Assembly: GCA_002393955.1 (NCBI GenBank)
Contig: DGSK01000055.1
Location: 1-57,715 of the forward strand
Length of the DNA stretch: 57,715 nt
DNA from: Lachnospiraceae bacterium UBA4364
GTDB lineage: Bacteria > Bacillota > Clostridia > Lachnospirales > Lachnospiraceae
Direction of reading: 5' to 3'
Shown: positions 34,827-43,711 of the stretch, piece by piece
Position numbering within the stretch: the first letter of the stretch is position 1
Layout of the letters: the number at the start of each line of letters is the position of its first letter
Program-made: the position numbers and the translations under genes
The notes under the pieces: generated by a model
Told to the model about the DNA's origin: nothing
Seen by the model: the letters and a program-made list of their open reading frames with translations, nothing else
Database searches by the model: none

Positions 34827-36809
34827 ATGAATAAAAAACAGAAAAAGATGCTCGTACGCATCATCATAACAGTAGTGATTCTGGTTGCGTATCATTTCAT
34901 GTATCGTTTTCTCGGTGCAGAAGAATTAGCCGAGGACGGTACAGTGCTAAAGGAAAGTCTGGTGCGTGAGCCATTCTGGTTTATTCTATATCTCATCCCT
35001 TATCTGGTTATCGGTTTTGATATTCTGAAAAAAGCCGGAAAGGGAATACTTAACCGTCAGGTGTTTGATGAAAATTTCCTTATGGCCATAGCAACACTGG
35101 GGGCTTTTGCCATAGCTTTGGTGGATAAAAGCAGCGATTATACCGAGGCAGTGGCGGTTATGCTTTTTTATCAGATAGGAGAGCTTTTCCAGGGATATGC
35201 TGTAGGGAAAAGCAGAAGGAACATCAGTAACCTCATGGATATAAGGCCTGATGTTGCACATATTGAAAATGCTGGTGAGCTGGAAACGGTTGATCCGGAT
35301 GAAGTAGAGGTGGGAAGTCTTATAGTGGTTCAGCCCGGGGAGAGAGTTCCGCTGGACGGCGTCATTGAGGATGGTCACAGCACTCTTAATACATCAGCCC
35401 TTACAGGCGAGAGTGTGCCCCGTTCCGTAGATGTCGGCGATGAAGTGATAAGCGGCTGTATCAATATGAGTGGCGTAATAAAGGTGCGTACATCTAAGTG
35501 TTTTGAAGAGTCTACTGTATCCAGGATACTTGAACTGGTGGAGGACTCCACATCCAGAAAGTCAAAGTCGGAAGCTTTCATATCAAGATTTGCAAAAGTC
35601 TATACCCCGGCAGTATGTATCTCGGCCCTTGTTCTTGCCCTTGTCCCGCCGTTAGGAAGAATGGTGATGCAGCTTGATCCCATGTGGAGCGTGTGGATAT
35701 ACAGGGCGCTTACTTTCCTTGTAATAAGCTGTCCGTGTGCGCTTGTCATAAGCATCCCGTTAAGCTTTTTTGCAGGTATAGGCGGCGCAAGCCATGAAGG
35801 GATACTCATAAAAGGATCGAATTATCTGGAGGCTCTTTCCAAGACTAAGATCGTGGCATTCGATAAGACGGGAACAATGACCAAAGGGGTATTTGAGGTG
35901 GATTCCATACACCATTCGAGCATTTCAGATGATAAGCTGCTCTTTTATGCGGCACATGCGGAATGTGCTTCTTCACATCCGATAGCAAAGAGCATTATCA
36001 ATGCGTATGTGTCAGGCTGGGGGAGAACTGAAGCTGATAAAGAACCTGCTGTCAGGGCAATAGACAGGAGTCTTGTGAGGAATATAGAGGAAATCGGCGG
36101 AAACGGAGTAACAGCCGAGGTGGAAGGCATACATATTGCCATCGGAAATGCCAAACTCATGGAGCGCGAGGGCATAGCATATAAGGATTGTCATAAGCCG
36201 GGAACCATAGTCCATGTGGCACTTGACGGAACCTATGCAGGGCATCTTGTGATAGCTGATGTGATCAAGCCTACGGCGGCAGAAGCTGTTAAGGAACTGC
36301 ACGGTTCCGGCGTGGAGAGAACAGTCATGCTTACAGGTGATGGAAAAAAGGTTGGAGAGCATGTTGCCTCTGCGCTTGGCATAAAGGAAGTCAGGTGTGA
36401 GCTGCTTCCTGAAGATAAGGTGCGTGAAGTAGAAAAGCTTCTCTCCGAGAAAGGTAAAAATGAGGTGCTTGCATTTGTGGGAGATGGCATAAATGACGCT
36501 CCTGTGCTGACGGAGGCGGATGTAGGTATAGCCATGGGGGCAATGGGTTCAGATGCGGCTATTGAGGCTGCTGACATAGTCCTTATGGATGACGATCCGC
36601 TCAAGATCGCAAAGGCGATACGCATCTCAAGAAAGTGTATGCGCATAGTATATGAAAATATCTATTTCGCAATAGGTATAAAGCTTTTATGTCTGTTAGC
36701 TGGTGCGTTCGGAATGGCAAATATGTGGTTGGCAATCTTCGCAGATGTTGGTGTCATGATAATAGCGGTATTAAATGCAATCCGTGCATTATGGGTAAAA
36801 AAACTGTAA
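34827..36809 (+). CDS. cadA: Heavy-metal-exporting P1B-type ATPase (Zn/Cd/Pb class)
   Basis: 660 residues. The membrane CPC motif (302-304 in SCPCALV), TGES (193-196), the phosphorylation motif DKTGT (346-350), HP (384-385) and GDGINDAP are all present. The final helices end with ADVGVMIIAVLNAIR, the Asp-Gly form of the zinc/cadmium group rather than copper. It pumps the metal out at the cost of ATP. The N-terminus has no HMA domain; the separate 72-residue protein presumably serves it. It sits between HMA and ArsR genes under an SmtB-like operator. Confidence 0.92.
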   Translation: MNKKQKKMLVRIIITVVILVAYHFMYRFLGAEELAEDGTVLKESLVREPFWFILYLIPYLVIGFDILKKAGKGILNRQVFDENFLMAIATLGAFAIALVDKSSDYTEAVAVMLFYQIGELFQGYAVGKSRRNISNLMDIRPDVAHIENAGELETVDPDEVEVGSLIVVQPGERVPLDGVIEDGHSTLNTSALTGESVPRSVDVGDEVISGCINMSGVIKVRTSKCFEESTVSRILELVEDSTSRKSKSEAFISRFAKVYTPAVCISALVLALVPPLGRMVMQLDPMWSVWIYRALTFLVISCPCALVISIPLSFFAGIGGASHEGILIKGSNYLEALSKTKIVAFDKTGTMTKGVFEVDSIHHSSISDDKLLFYAAHAECASSHPIAKSIINAYVSGWGRTEADKEPAVRAIDRSLVRNIEEIGGNGVTAEVEGIHIAIGNAKLMEREGIAYKDCHKPGTIVHVALDGTYAGHLVIADVIKPTAAEAVKELHGSGVERTVMLTGDGKKVGEHVASALGIKEVRCELLPEDKVREVEKLLSEKGKNEVLAFVGDGINDAPVLTEADVGIAMGAMGSDAAIEAADIVLMDDDPLKIAKAIRISRKCMRIVYENIYFAIGIKLLCLLAGAFGMANMWLAIFADVGVMIIAVLNAIRALWVKKL

Positions 36810-36888
36810 AATATGCGTAAAGAGAAGATCCTTTTGAGCAATTGCTGTTAGGAAATAAGAAAAAGTATTATTATGGGAGGTGAGCACA

Positions 36889-37203
36889 ATGCCAGCAGTA
36901 AAAAATACTCCGGTACCGCCGGAAACAGAGCTGTATGATCTGGCCGAGCTTTTCAAGATATTCGGGGATTCCACAAGGATAAGGATCCTGTTTGTCCTCT
37001 TTGATGAGGAGGTAAGTGTGAGTGATATTGCGGAGTCGCTGAATATGACACAGTCAGCAGTATCCCACCAGCTGCGCATACTTAAAGCCAACCGCCTGAT
37101 CAAAGGGCGGCGTGAAGGCAAGCAGATATTCTACTCCCTGGCGGACGAGCACGTACATTCAATAATTGCTGCAGGCCTTGAGCATATAGAAGAGGATGAC
37201 TGA
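36889..37203 (+). CDS. ArsR/SmtB-family metal-sensing repressor, CzrA-like
   Basis: 104 residues with a winged helix (VSVSDIAESLNMTQSAVSHQLRILKANRL). The C-terminal helix has Asp86, His88, His99 and Glu102, the exact spacing of the alpha-5 zinc site of SmtB and CzrA (D, H+2, H+13, E+16). The alpha-3 cysteine motif of CadC-like sensors (ELCVC) is replaced by EEVSVSD. So it should sense zinc or cobalt through alpha-5, not cadmium through alpha-3. The ATG at 36889 follows GGGAGGTG. It should repress its own operon at 34363-34388. Confidence 0.9.
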   Translation: MPAVKNTPVPPETELYDLAELFKIFGDSTRIRILFVLFDEEVSVSDIAESLNMTQSAVSHQLRILKANRLIKGRREGKQIFYSLADEHVHSIIAAGLEHIEEDD

Positions 37204-37306
37204 TAAACTGAAGTAACTGTTTGGTGAAGGATATCTTGAATGCCCGAACATCTGTTTCCCATTTTTATAGGATAAGTCATTTGCTACAATTGGGTCAGTT
37301 GAGGCC

Positions 37307-37340
37307 GTTAATTGAAAAAGTAAATGTTAGCTCGAAGCAT
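37307..37340 (+). repeat. First copy of a 34-bp direct repeat
   Basis: GTTAATTGAAAAAGTAAATG, then four unlike bases, CTCGAAGCAT. It matches the segment at 37384-37417 in 29 of 34 positions, 77 bases away, in a 236-base gap without other features. Confidence 0.55.
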
Positions 37341-37383
37341 ATTTTTTTCTAAAAAAGCCAACACTGAGTTTTGCAATAAGGAT

Positions 37384-37417
37384 GTTAAATGAAAAAGTAA
37401 ATGGCATCTCAAAGCAT
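37384..37417 (+). repeat. Second copy of the 34-bp direct repeat
   Basis: GTTAAATGAAAAAGTAAATG, then CTCAAAGCAT after four other bases. It ends 23 bases before the start of a small gene at 37440. The pair could be sites for a regulator or a partial duplication. Confidence 0.55.
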
Positions 37418-37439
37418 GAGTTTTAAGGGAGGCAGGATA

Positions 37440-37652
37440 ATGAAAGAAATATATTCATCTGTTGCAATTAAGAATGCATTAAGGGCTTTGGCCGTAGATC
37501 CGAGGTATTCGGATGAGCAGATAGACGCCATGTATGATCTGGCATCGGCAATAACCGGCCTGCCGGTAGATTCCGTGATCGATGCAATTTATGACGATGA
37601 CGAGGAAATATACGTTGCCGAAATTTATGATGTTGAAAAAAAGGTTTCATAA
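37440..37652 (+). CDS. Small acidic hypothetical protein
   Basis: 70 residues that I do not recognise. The mix of YSSVAIKNALRALAVDP, MYDLASAITGLPVDSVIDAIYDD and a very acidic end gives a predicted helical, soluble protein. GGGAGGCAG before the ATG at 37440 is a good ribosome site. No membrane helix or export signal. It stands alone behind the pair of direct repeats. Confidence 0.6.
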   Translation: MKEIYSSVAIKNALRALAVDPRYSDEQIDAMYDLASAITGLPVDSVIDAIYDDDEEIYVAEIYDVEKKVS

Positions 37653-37811
37653 AAGCTGAATGCTTCCGGTTTTTTCATCAAAAAAGGAAAAATTTAGCAG
37701 ATAAACCATAAAAACTCCCATTTTATCCGTATCACTTATGGAACTGGATCGTATCTTTGCGAAATGACTGCAAGGTCAGAACCGGACAGGATACTGGATG
37801 ATGGAGGCTTT

Positions 37812-38042
37812 ATGAGCATACTTATAAAAGATACCACAAGGGAAGAACGGGAGCGGATAGTGTCTGAGTCTATCGGTAACATTAATGGTTCCTGCGATGG
37901 ATGTGCAAGCGGACTTGTTGAAATGTATCAGGACTACATAGACGGACGACGCGAGATAAGCGAGATAAATATGTCGTTCAGGGCACACTACGAATCAGGG
38001 GAAGAAGCACCGGCAAGGAGCGGATGCGGATTATTTGGATAA
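37812..38042 (+). CDS. Small CxxC hypothetical protein
   Basis: 76 residues with SCDGCASGL (Cys28, Cys31), MYQDYIDGRREISEINMSF and a third cysteine near the end (SGCGLFG). The pattern is shared, from memory, by small clostridial proteins that are sometimes labelled PurH-like without support; I do not assign a function. The ATG at 37812 is behind TGGAGG. It ends 59 bases before the ankyrin-protein gene. Confidence 0.65.
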   Translation: MSILIKDTTREERERIVSESIGNINGSCDGCASGLVEMYQDYIDGRREISEINMSFRAHYESGEEAPARSGCGLFG

Positions 38043-38101
38043 TAAGATCATAGCGGACCACGGCTTTCGCCGGAATCCGATAAAGGGGAAGGGAGAGAAA
38101 T

Positions 38102-38992
38102 ATGGCATTTGCCGGAATGATATTCATGTTTCTTGGCGTCACAGTGATCGTTTTGGGATCATGTCTGATACTGGGCTCATTATTTTTGATCATAGCATTT
38201 GTCATGCGGTCAAAAGCAGGGAAAGATCTTAAGTATGATGAAGCCGGAAAAGCACATATCTCGAAGTGGTATCTGCTGCCCGGGGGGATCGGTATCCTGT
38301 TCTTTCTTCCGCTGATCATAACATTTGCTATTGTGGCATATGCCCTGGTGGCGGATTCGATCGATAACAGCAAAAGTCTTTCATATCAGGTAATGCATAA
38401 TAATTACCGTCAGGCTGAAAAGCTGTTGAAAAGCGGCGTCAGTCCGGACTGTACCATTGATTCTAATGAACATGCGGCACCCGGTGAGAAAACTCTGCTG
38501 ATGATAATGAGCGGAGCCGCAGGATACGTTGATGATTTCGGAGATCCTGTCGATGAAGTGTTTACTGCCGATGAAGAAAGGATGATGAAGCTTCTTATAG
38601 ATAACGGTGCAGATATTGAATCTGTATATTATTACCATGAAGAAGATTTTGAGGGACATGAGTATGTGACGGAAACTGATTATTACTATTATTCGGATGG
38701 ATGTGGCAGAACCCCGCTTTTAGAAGCCGCTGCCAATGGAAATTTTGATGTGGTAAAGTTTCTTGTGGATGAAGGGGCGGATATAAGCGCACATGATTAT
38801 ACCGGGTATGGTATAGTAGAGACGATAGCGGATAATCTTGATGATGACAGAGGATATGAGATGCTTGTCTTTGCTGTGGATAACGGTGCACGGATGTACG
38901 GAATCACAAAACTGGGCCAGGACGCATATTTCCTGGCGGGGAGACATAATGATCGGGATACGGAAAAGATTCAGGCGTATCTTAATCCGTAA
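38102..38992 (+). CDS. Membrane protein with ankyrin repeats
   Basis: 296 residues. The N-terminus has a long helix (about 1-36) and a second at about 58-82, giving a short membrane anchor. Ankyrin-type units follow from about 97: QAEKLLKSGVSPDC, MMKLLIDNGADIES, GRTPLLEAAANGNFDVVKFLVDEGADIS and YEMLVFAVDNGARM. The units are irregular, with long Tyr/Glu-rich insertions between the first two. Such repeats bind other proteins; the partner is unknown. GGGAGAG precedes the ATG. Confidence 0.82.
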   Translation: MAFAGMIFMFLGVTVIVLGSCLILGSLFLIIAFVMRSKAGKDLKYDEAGKAHISKWYLLPGGIGILFFLPLIITFAIVAYALVADSIDNSKSLSYQVMHNNYRQAEKLLKSGVSPDCTIDSNEHAAPGEKTLLMIMSGAAGYVDDFGDPVDEVFTADEERMMKLLIDNGADIESVYYYHEEDFEGHEYVTETDYYYYSDGCGRTPLLEAAANGNFDVVKFLVDEGADISAHDYTGYGIVETIADNLDDDRGYEMLVFAVDNGARMYGITKLGQDAYFLAGRHNDRDTEKIQAYLNP

Positions 38993-39003
38993 TACAGAAT
39001 GAT

Positions 39004-39039
39004 GTTGGCAGGCAATAATATTTACTGCTTATTGCCAAC
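39004..39039 (+). other. Two mutually exclusive hairpins after the ankyrin gene
   Basis: GTTGGCA pairs with TGCCAAC, or GGCAATAA with TTATTGCC; both use the same TGCC. No T run follows, so a terminator is not certain. It lies in the 106-base gap before the large membrane protein. Confidence 0.4.
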
Positions 39040-39098
39040 TGTAAGACGAGGGGGAGGAACGGGGAATAAAGCCTGATTAAGGCACTGTAATTGATAAT

Positions 39099-41216
39099 AT
39101 GGCTGCGATATTTTATCTTATAATATGTATACTGACCGGATACTGTTTCCTGGCAGTTTTTTTCGGGATGCTCTGGGGGATTGGTGAAAAGAGCTATGAA
39201 AAAAGACAGATAGGGGTTTCGGATTTCATGGTCATAATTCCCTTCTCGGGATTTGCCGGAGCAATGCTTCTTTCATGGATGACGTATGTACCGGCCTGCA
39301 TATTAAGAGATGTTCCTAAGCCGCTTACGACTGCGGATATCATAGCTTGTGCTGCAGCACTGCTTTTTGATATTGCAGTTATTTATTTTAGGCGGAAGTC
39401 TTTTGTTCACTCTTTTCTTTCGATATTTAAAAACTGCGGAATAACCGAGATCATTGTTATCATGCTTTCAGCATTGGTTGGATCGCTGATAATGATATCT
39501 GCTTTTTATCTTAAAGATAATGAGTATTATGTCGGAATGAGTGTGTTCGGAGACTTTGCCACACATCTGGACATGATACGCTCCTTTGCATATGGCGATA
39601 ACTTTCCGACGCAATATTCCCATTTTGCCGGGGCCGATCTTAAATATCATTTTATGTACCAGTTTTTTGTGGGTAATCTGGAACATCTGGGGATGCGATT
39701 GGACGCAGCTTTTAATCTCCCAAGCATCTTCTTTTTCACATCCGTGTGCATGCTGCTTTATGTATATACGGTAAAGCTTACCGGAAGAAAGGCCGCCGGG
39801 ATGATCGGTGTCATACTGTTCCTTTTCAGAAGCAGTCCCGCTTTCTGGCTGTTTGTTTCAAGGGCGGGCAGCAGCTTCGGAGAGGTATACAGGGCTTTGT
39901 CTGAAAACCTTGTTTTCATCGGTGAGACTCCGAATGAAAGCTGGGGACTGTATAATCTGAATGTTTTCACGAACCAGAGGCATTTTTGTGTCGGGCTGAC
40001 AGGGATGCTTGCGGCACTGATACTGCTCACAGAAAACTGCTTCGCCATGAAGGAGCGCATGACTATGACCGGTGAAGCCGGAAGCACAGCGGCTTATGCA
40101 GAAAGAAATCCGATTAAGCCTGGGAAAGAAGTGTTCGGCTTAGGAAAGCTGCTTGATAATGTAAAGAGGTTTATTTTCGATAAAGCAGCCTGGCTGCCAG
40201 AACATGCCGGCATGGCAGCTGCGCTGGGAGTGTTGCTGGGACTCAGTGGATTCTTTAACGGTGCTGTCCTTATAGCATGTCTTCTTGTACTCTTTTTCCT
40301 TGCTTTTGCTGCTGACAGGCGTCTGGAATATCTTATAACCGCAGCTCTGGCTGTAGCACTCAGCTCGGTGGAGGCAGCATATTTTGTATCGGGAAGTGTG
40401 ACGGATCTAAGGTGGCAGCCGGGATATCTTGCGGAACAGAAAAACCTGCCTGGAATGATCTTTTTCTTATGCATGCTCTTTGGAATTGCCTTTTTCATTG
40501 TGATTGCTTATTTTCTGGTGGCGGACGGATTAAGGCGCTGGTTTGTTATTTCATTTGCATCGCCTGTATTTTTTGCACTGTGTTTCCAGATGACAACGGA
40601 TGTGAATGTAAACCACAAATATATACTGATAGGTGCAATGCTCTCCACTATACCGATTGCGTCAATGCTATGCCTTATGTGGGGGAAAAAGAATGTCGTT
40701 ATGAGGCTTGCCGTGATGCTGTCATTTGTACTCCTGACATCTACAGGAATATATGATCTGAATTGTCTGATGAAACAGAATGATTATGAGATCAATGGTG
40801 GTTTCGTTTTCAAAAGGGATGATCCTGTTACCAAGTGGGTGCTGGAACATGCTGATTCAAGGGACCTCTTTCTTTCGGATACCTATGCCATTAACAATGT
40901 GACCATGGGGGGCGCAATGCTTTACTACGGCTGGCCCTATTTTGCCTGGAGTGCCGGATACGATACTGCCGGCAGGGAGGCTGAGGTCATTGCCATGTTC
41001 GGGGCTGATACGCCGGAGGAACTAAGGGCTCTTGTAAAAAAGAACAACATCCGCTACATCATCGTGGACCAGTCAGCCAGGACCAGCCAGTGGTTTGAGC
41101 TGAATGAAGATAATATTAAAAAAACATATGAGTGTGTATATTCAACCGGTGAAGGGGAGTGGGAGTTTGATATATATGACACAAGGATCCGCTGCAACCA
41201 TGTAATTGCAAACTGA
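39099..41216 (+). CDS. Large polytopic membrane protein, GT-C glycosyltransferase-like
   Basis: 705 residues. About twelve helices cover residues 1-560. Between helices 3 and 4 lies the loop SVFGDFATHLDMIRSFAYGD and then HFAGADLKYHFMYQFF, which recalls the first outer loop with Asp/His residues in GT-C transferases. The C-terminal 140 residues form an outer soluble domain (RDLFLSDTYAINN, later NNIRYIIVDQSAR), as in those families. A lipid-linked sugar donor is likely; product and acceptor are unknown. No clear ribosome site is within reach of the ATG. Confidence 0.65.
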   Translation: MAAIFYLIICILTGYCFLAVFFGMLWGIGEKSYEKRQIGVSDFMVIIPFSGFAGAMLLSWMTYVPACILRDVPKPLTTADIIACAAALLFDIAVIYFRRKSFVHSFLSIFKNCGITEIIVIMLSALVGSLIMISAFYLKDNEYYVGMSVFGDFATHLDMIRSFAYGDNFPTQYSHFAGADLKYHFMYQFFVGNLEHLGMRLDAAFNLPSIFFFTSVCMLLYVYTVKLTGRKAAGMIGVILFLFRSSPAFWLFVSRAGSSFGEVYRALSENLVFIGETPNESWGLYNLNVFTNQRHFCVGLTGMLAALILLTENCFAMKERMTMTGEAGSTAAYAERNPIKPGKEVFGLGKLLDNVKRFIFDKAAWLPEHAGMAAALGVLLGLSGFFNGAVLIACLLVLFFLAFAADRRLEYLITAALAVALSSVEAAYFVSGSVTDLRWQPGYLAEQKNLPGMIFFLCMLFGIAFFIVIAYFLVADGLRRWFVISFASPVFFALCFQMTTDVNVNHKYILIGAMLSTIPIASMLCLMWGKKNVVMRLAVMLSFVLLTSTGIYDLNCLMKQNDYEINGGFVFKRDDPVTKWVLEHADSRDLFLSDTYAINNVTMGGAMLYYGWPYFAWSAGYDTAGREAEVIAMFGADTPEELRALVKKNNIRYIIVDQSARTSQWFELNEDNIKKTYECVYSTGEGEWEFDIYDTRIRCNHVIAN

Positions 41217-41298
41217 CGGTGTTTGTTGTATCATAGATGCGTCTGAAAGGACGAAACATTTAATTTATATATATTTATACTTACGGAGGTAACTTATC

Positions 41299-42522
41299 AT
41301 GAAGGAAAAAGTCATTCTTGCTTATTCCGGTGGTCTTGACACTACTGTCATCATACCGTGGCTTAAGGAAAATTTTGATTACGAAGTGGTCTGTGTTTGT
41401 GTAGACTGCGGTCAGGAATCCGAGCTGGACGGACTGGATGAGAGAGCAAAATCCTGCGGGGCTGAGAAACTCTATGTGCTTGATGTAACCGATGAATTTG
41501 CAGACGAGTATATCGTTCCATGTGTACAGGCACATGCCGTATATGAGAACAAGTATCTCCTGGGCACTTCAATGGCAAGACCTCTTATTGCTAAGAAGCT
41601 TGTTGAGATCGCACGCAAGGAAGGCGCTGCTGCTATCTGCCATGGCGCAACCGGTAAGGGTAATGACCAGATCAGATTTGAGCTGGGCATCAAGGCGCTT
41701 GCTCCCGACCTTAAGATAATCGCTGCGTGGAGAAATGAAAAGTGGACAATGCAGAGCCGTGAGGACGAGATTGCATATGCACGTGAAAAGGGTATCACTC
41801 TTCCTTTCTCTGCTGACAATTCTTACAGCCGTGACAGAAATCTCTGGCATATAAGCCATGAGGGTCTCGAGCTTGAGGATCCCGGCAATGAGCCTAATTT
41901 TGATCATCTGCTGGTTCTTGGTACCACACCTGAGAAGGCTCCTGATGAAGGCGAGTATGTGACAATGCACTTTGAAAAGGGTGTACCTACTTCAGTAAAC
42001 GGCAAGGAAATGAAGGTTTCAGATATAATCAGAGAGCTGAACAGACTTGGCGGAAAGCATGGTATCGGTATAGTTGATATTGTTGAGAACCGTGTAGTGG
42101 GAATGAAGAGCCGCGGCGTATATGAGACACCCGGCGGAACTATTCTTTACGAGGCACATCAGCAGCTTGAAGAACTTATACTTGACAGGGAGACCACCAA
42201 GATGAAGCTGGATATGGGCAATCTCTTTGCTCAGATCGTATACGAAGGAAAATGGTTCACACCTCTTCGCGAGGCTGTTCAGGCATTCATCGAGTCAACA
42301 CAGCAGTATGTTACAGGTGATGTTAAGTTCAAGCTCTACAAGGGCAATATCATCAAGGCAGGTGAGACATCACCCTATTCGCTGTACAATGAGAGCATTG
42401 CTTCCTTTACAACCGGTGATCTCTATGACCATCGTGATGCAGAAGGATTCATCAATCTCTTCGGACTTTCCAGCAAGGTTCGTGGCATGAAGCGCCAGGA
42501 GCTTGAGAAGGCCGGTAACTGA
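41299..42522 (+). CDS. argG: Argininosuccinate synthase
   Basis: 407 residues; ligates citrulline and aspartate with ATP to argininosuccinate, the penultimate step to arginine. The N-terminal ATP loop AYSGGLDTT (8-16), GATGKGNDQIRFE, and YSRDRNLWHISHEG are the signature stretches of this enzyme. GGAGG lies ahead of the ATG. It is transcribed alone and closed by a strong terminator; argH, expected next to it, is not seen. Confidence 0.96.
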   Translation: MKEKVILAYSGGLDTTVIIPWLKENFDYEVVCVCVDCGQESELDGLDERAKSCGAEKLYVLDVTDEFADEYIVPCVQAHAVYENKYLLGTSMARPLIAKKLVEIARKEGAAAICHGATGKGNDQIRFELGIKALAPDLKIIAAWRNEKWTMQSREDEIAYAREKGITLPFSADNSYSRDRNLWHISHEGLELEDPGNEPNFDHLLVLGTTPEKAPDEGEYVTMHFEKGVPTSVNGKEMKVSDIIRELNRLGGKHGIGIVDIVENRVVGMKSRGVYETPGGTILYEAHQQLEELILDRETTKMKLDMGNLFAQIVYEGKWFTPLREAVQAFIESTQQYVTGDVKFKLYKGNIIKAGETSPYSLYNESIASFTTGDLYDHRDAEGFINLFGLSSKVRGMKRQELEKAGN

Positions 42523-42544
42523 GTATTATACTGAATAAAAACTG

Positions 42545-42581
42545 CAGGCTGTCCGGAAATCAAGCGGACAGCCTGTTTTTT
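42545..42581 (+). terminator. Rho-independent terminator after argG
   Basis: CAGGCTGTCCG and CGGACAGCCTG form a perfect 11-bp stem with a 9-base loop, followed by six T. Confidence 0.92.
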
Positions 42582-42634
42582 ACAATATTTACAATAATTT
42601 CCTGTGATCGGGAATGATTTATCGGAGATTGTCC

Positions 42635-42925
42635 ATGGGTGTTATTACAGTAATAATCATATATTTTGCAGTGCTGAATATCCTGGGATTTGCTTCTATG
42701 GGGATAGACAAATGGAAAGCCGTTCACCATGCGTGGAGGATCCCTGAGAAAGTTCTTTTCCTTATTGCGATATTTGGCGGCTCCCTCGGTTCGATAATAG
42801 GCATGTATACATTCAGACATAAGACCAAGCATTGGTATTTTGTATATGGCATGCCCCTCATAATGGCGGCGCAGATAGGTATTGCCTGCTGGATCATTGG
42901 CTCCGGTCAGATAGAGATCATGTGA
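42635..42925 (+). CDS. DUF1294 family small membrane protein
   Basis: 96 residues with about three helices. The family pattern is clear: FASMGIDKWKAVHHAWRIPE, LFLIAIFGGSLGSIIGMY and HKTKHWYFVYGMPLI. Function is unknown; the family occurs widely in Firmicutes. The ATG at 42635 is chosen because CGGAGA lies before it. Its end overlaps the convergent thioesterase gene by 8 bases. Confidence 0.87.
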   Translation: MGVITVIIIYFAVLNILGFASMGIDKWKAVHHAWRIPEKVLFLIAIFGGSLGSIIGMYTFRHKTKHWYFVYGMPLIMAAQIGIACWIIGSGQIEIM

Positions 42926-43685
42926 GGGGAGTGTTCCACATCCTTACTGCCGCATTGAGTTCGCCGGCTTCATTTTCCATTCTGATTTCGTGTTTCAGAT
43001 TATCTATGAACGAATACTTAAAACTGATCTTTTCACCCTCGGTTATTTCTTTTCTGTAATGTATCCTGAAATTGTCAAAGGGGGCCTGCGCCCAGATATC
43101 GGCAGGCATCATATCCTCAGCCATATCTATATATTTTATGTTATGCACATGTCCTACAAGATCTAAAGCACTGCGGCCTATGATTGAGGTACCCATTAAT
43201 TCAGGCTCCGCTTCGGGAATGCCTGAGGTTGCGGCCTTTGGCCTGTCAATCTTTATCATGGGATCGGTTTCAAAGACCTGTTTTTCCTCTGCACCGAATG
43301 CATCGAGTATCTCAGGGGTGACACGTGTGATCCTGTGCCTGTTCATATCTATTATCACCCACCTGGAGGTGGCAAGAGCACGGAGTTTATCATTTGAATC
43401 CCTGAGCTCATAGTCTCGAATAAGTGACATCATCCTCTTTTCCGGGCGGCCCCAGGTGGATACTGTAAGGTCTTCGCTGTAGCCGGGCCTGTCCAGGACA
43501 CGCACATACCAGTCTAGCAGGACGAAAGTGATGCCGGTATTGTCTATATCCAGCATGCCATAGCCCACAGCATCAGAGTGGCCTCCGGCTGCATTTTCCA
43601 GCATTTCCAGTATGGCTACATTTTTTACCTTGCAATTCTTATCTACGTCCTTAAGTCCTATCGTCTGGGATAATTTATAAAACAT
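42918..43685 (-). CDS. Acyl-ACP thioesterase (FatA/FatB-like)
   Basis: 255 residues with two hot-dog domains. The first begins MFYKLSQTIGLKDVDKN and has ENAAGGHSDAVGYG; the second has DLVGHVHNIKYIDMAEDM. It releases free fatty acids from acyl-ACP in the cytoplasm. The usual second-domain motif is DxNxH; here the aspartate and histidine are kept and the asparagine is valine, apparently a clade form. The ATG at 43685 follows AAGAGG on this strand; a longer reading to 43793 runs into a repeat and lacks a ribosome site. Confidence 0.87.
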   Translation of the reverse strand: MFYKLSQTIGLKDVDKNCKVKNVAILEMLENAAGGHSDAVGYGMLDIDNTGITFVLLDWYVRVLDRPGYSEDLTVSTWGRPEKRMMSLIRDYELRDSNDKLRALATSRWVIIDMNRHRITRVTPEILDAFGAEEKQVFETDPMIKIDRPKAATSGIPEAEPELMGTSIIGRSALDLVGHVHNIKYIDMAEDMMPADIWAQAPFDNFRIHYRKEITEGEKISFKYSFIDNLKHEIRMENEAGELNAAVRMWNTPLT

Positions 43686-43711
43686 TATATGACCTCTTTC
43701 TATTAAGCTGT

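Noticed and set aside
37307..37417. Direct repeats considered as a minimal CRISPR array
   Set aside because: Only two imperfect copies with a 43-base interval, no dyad symmetry in the repeat, and no cas genes nearby.
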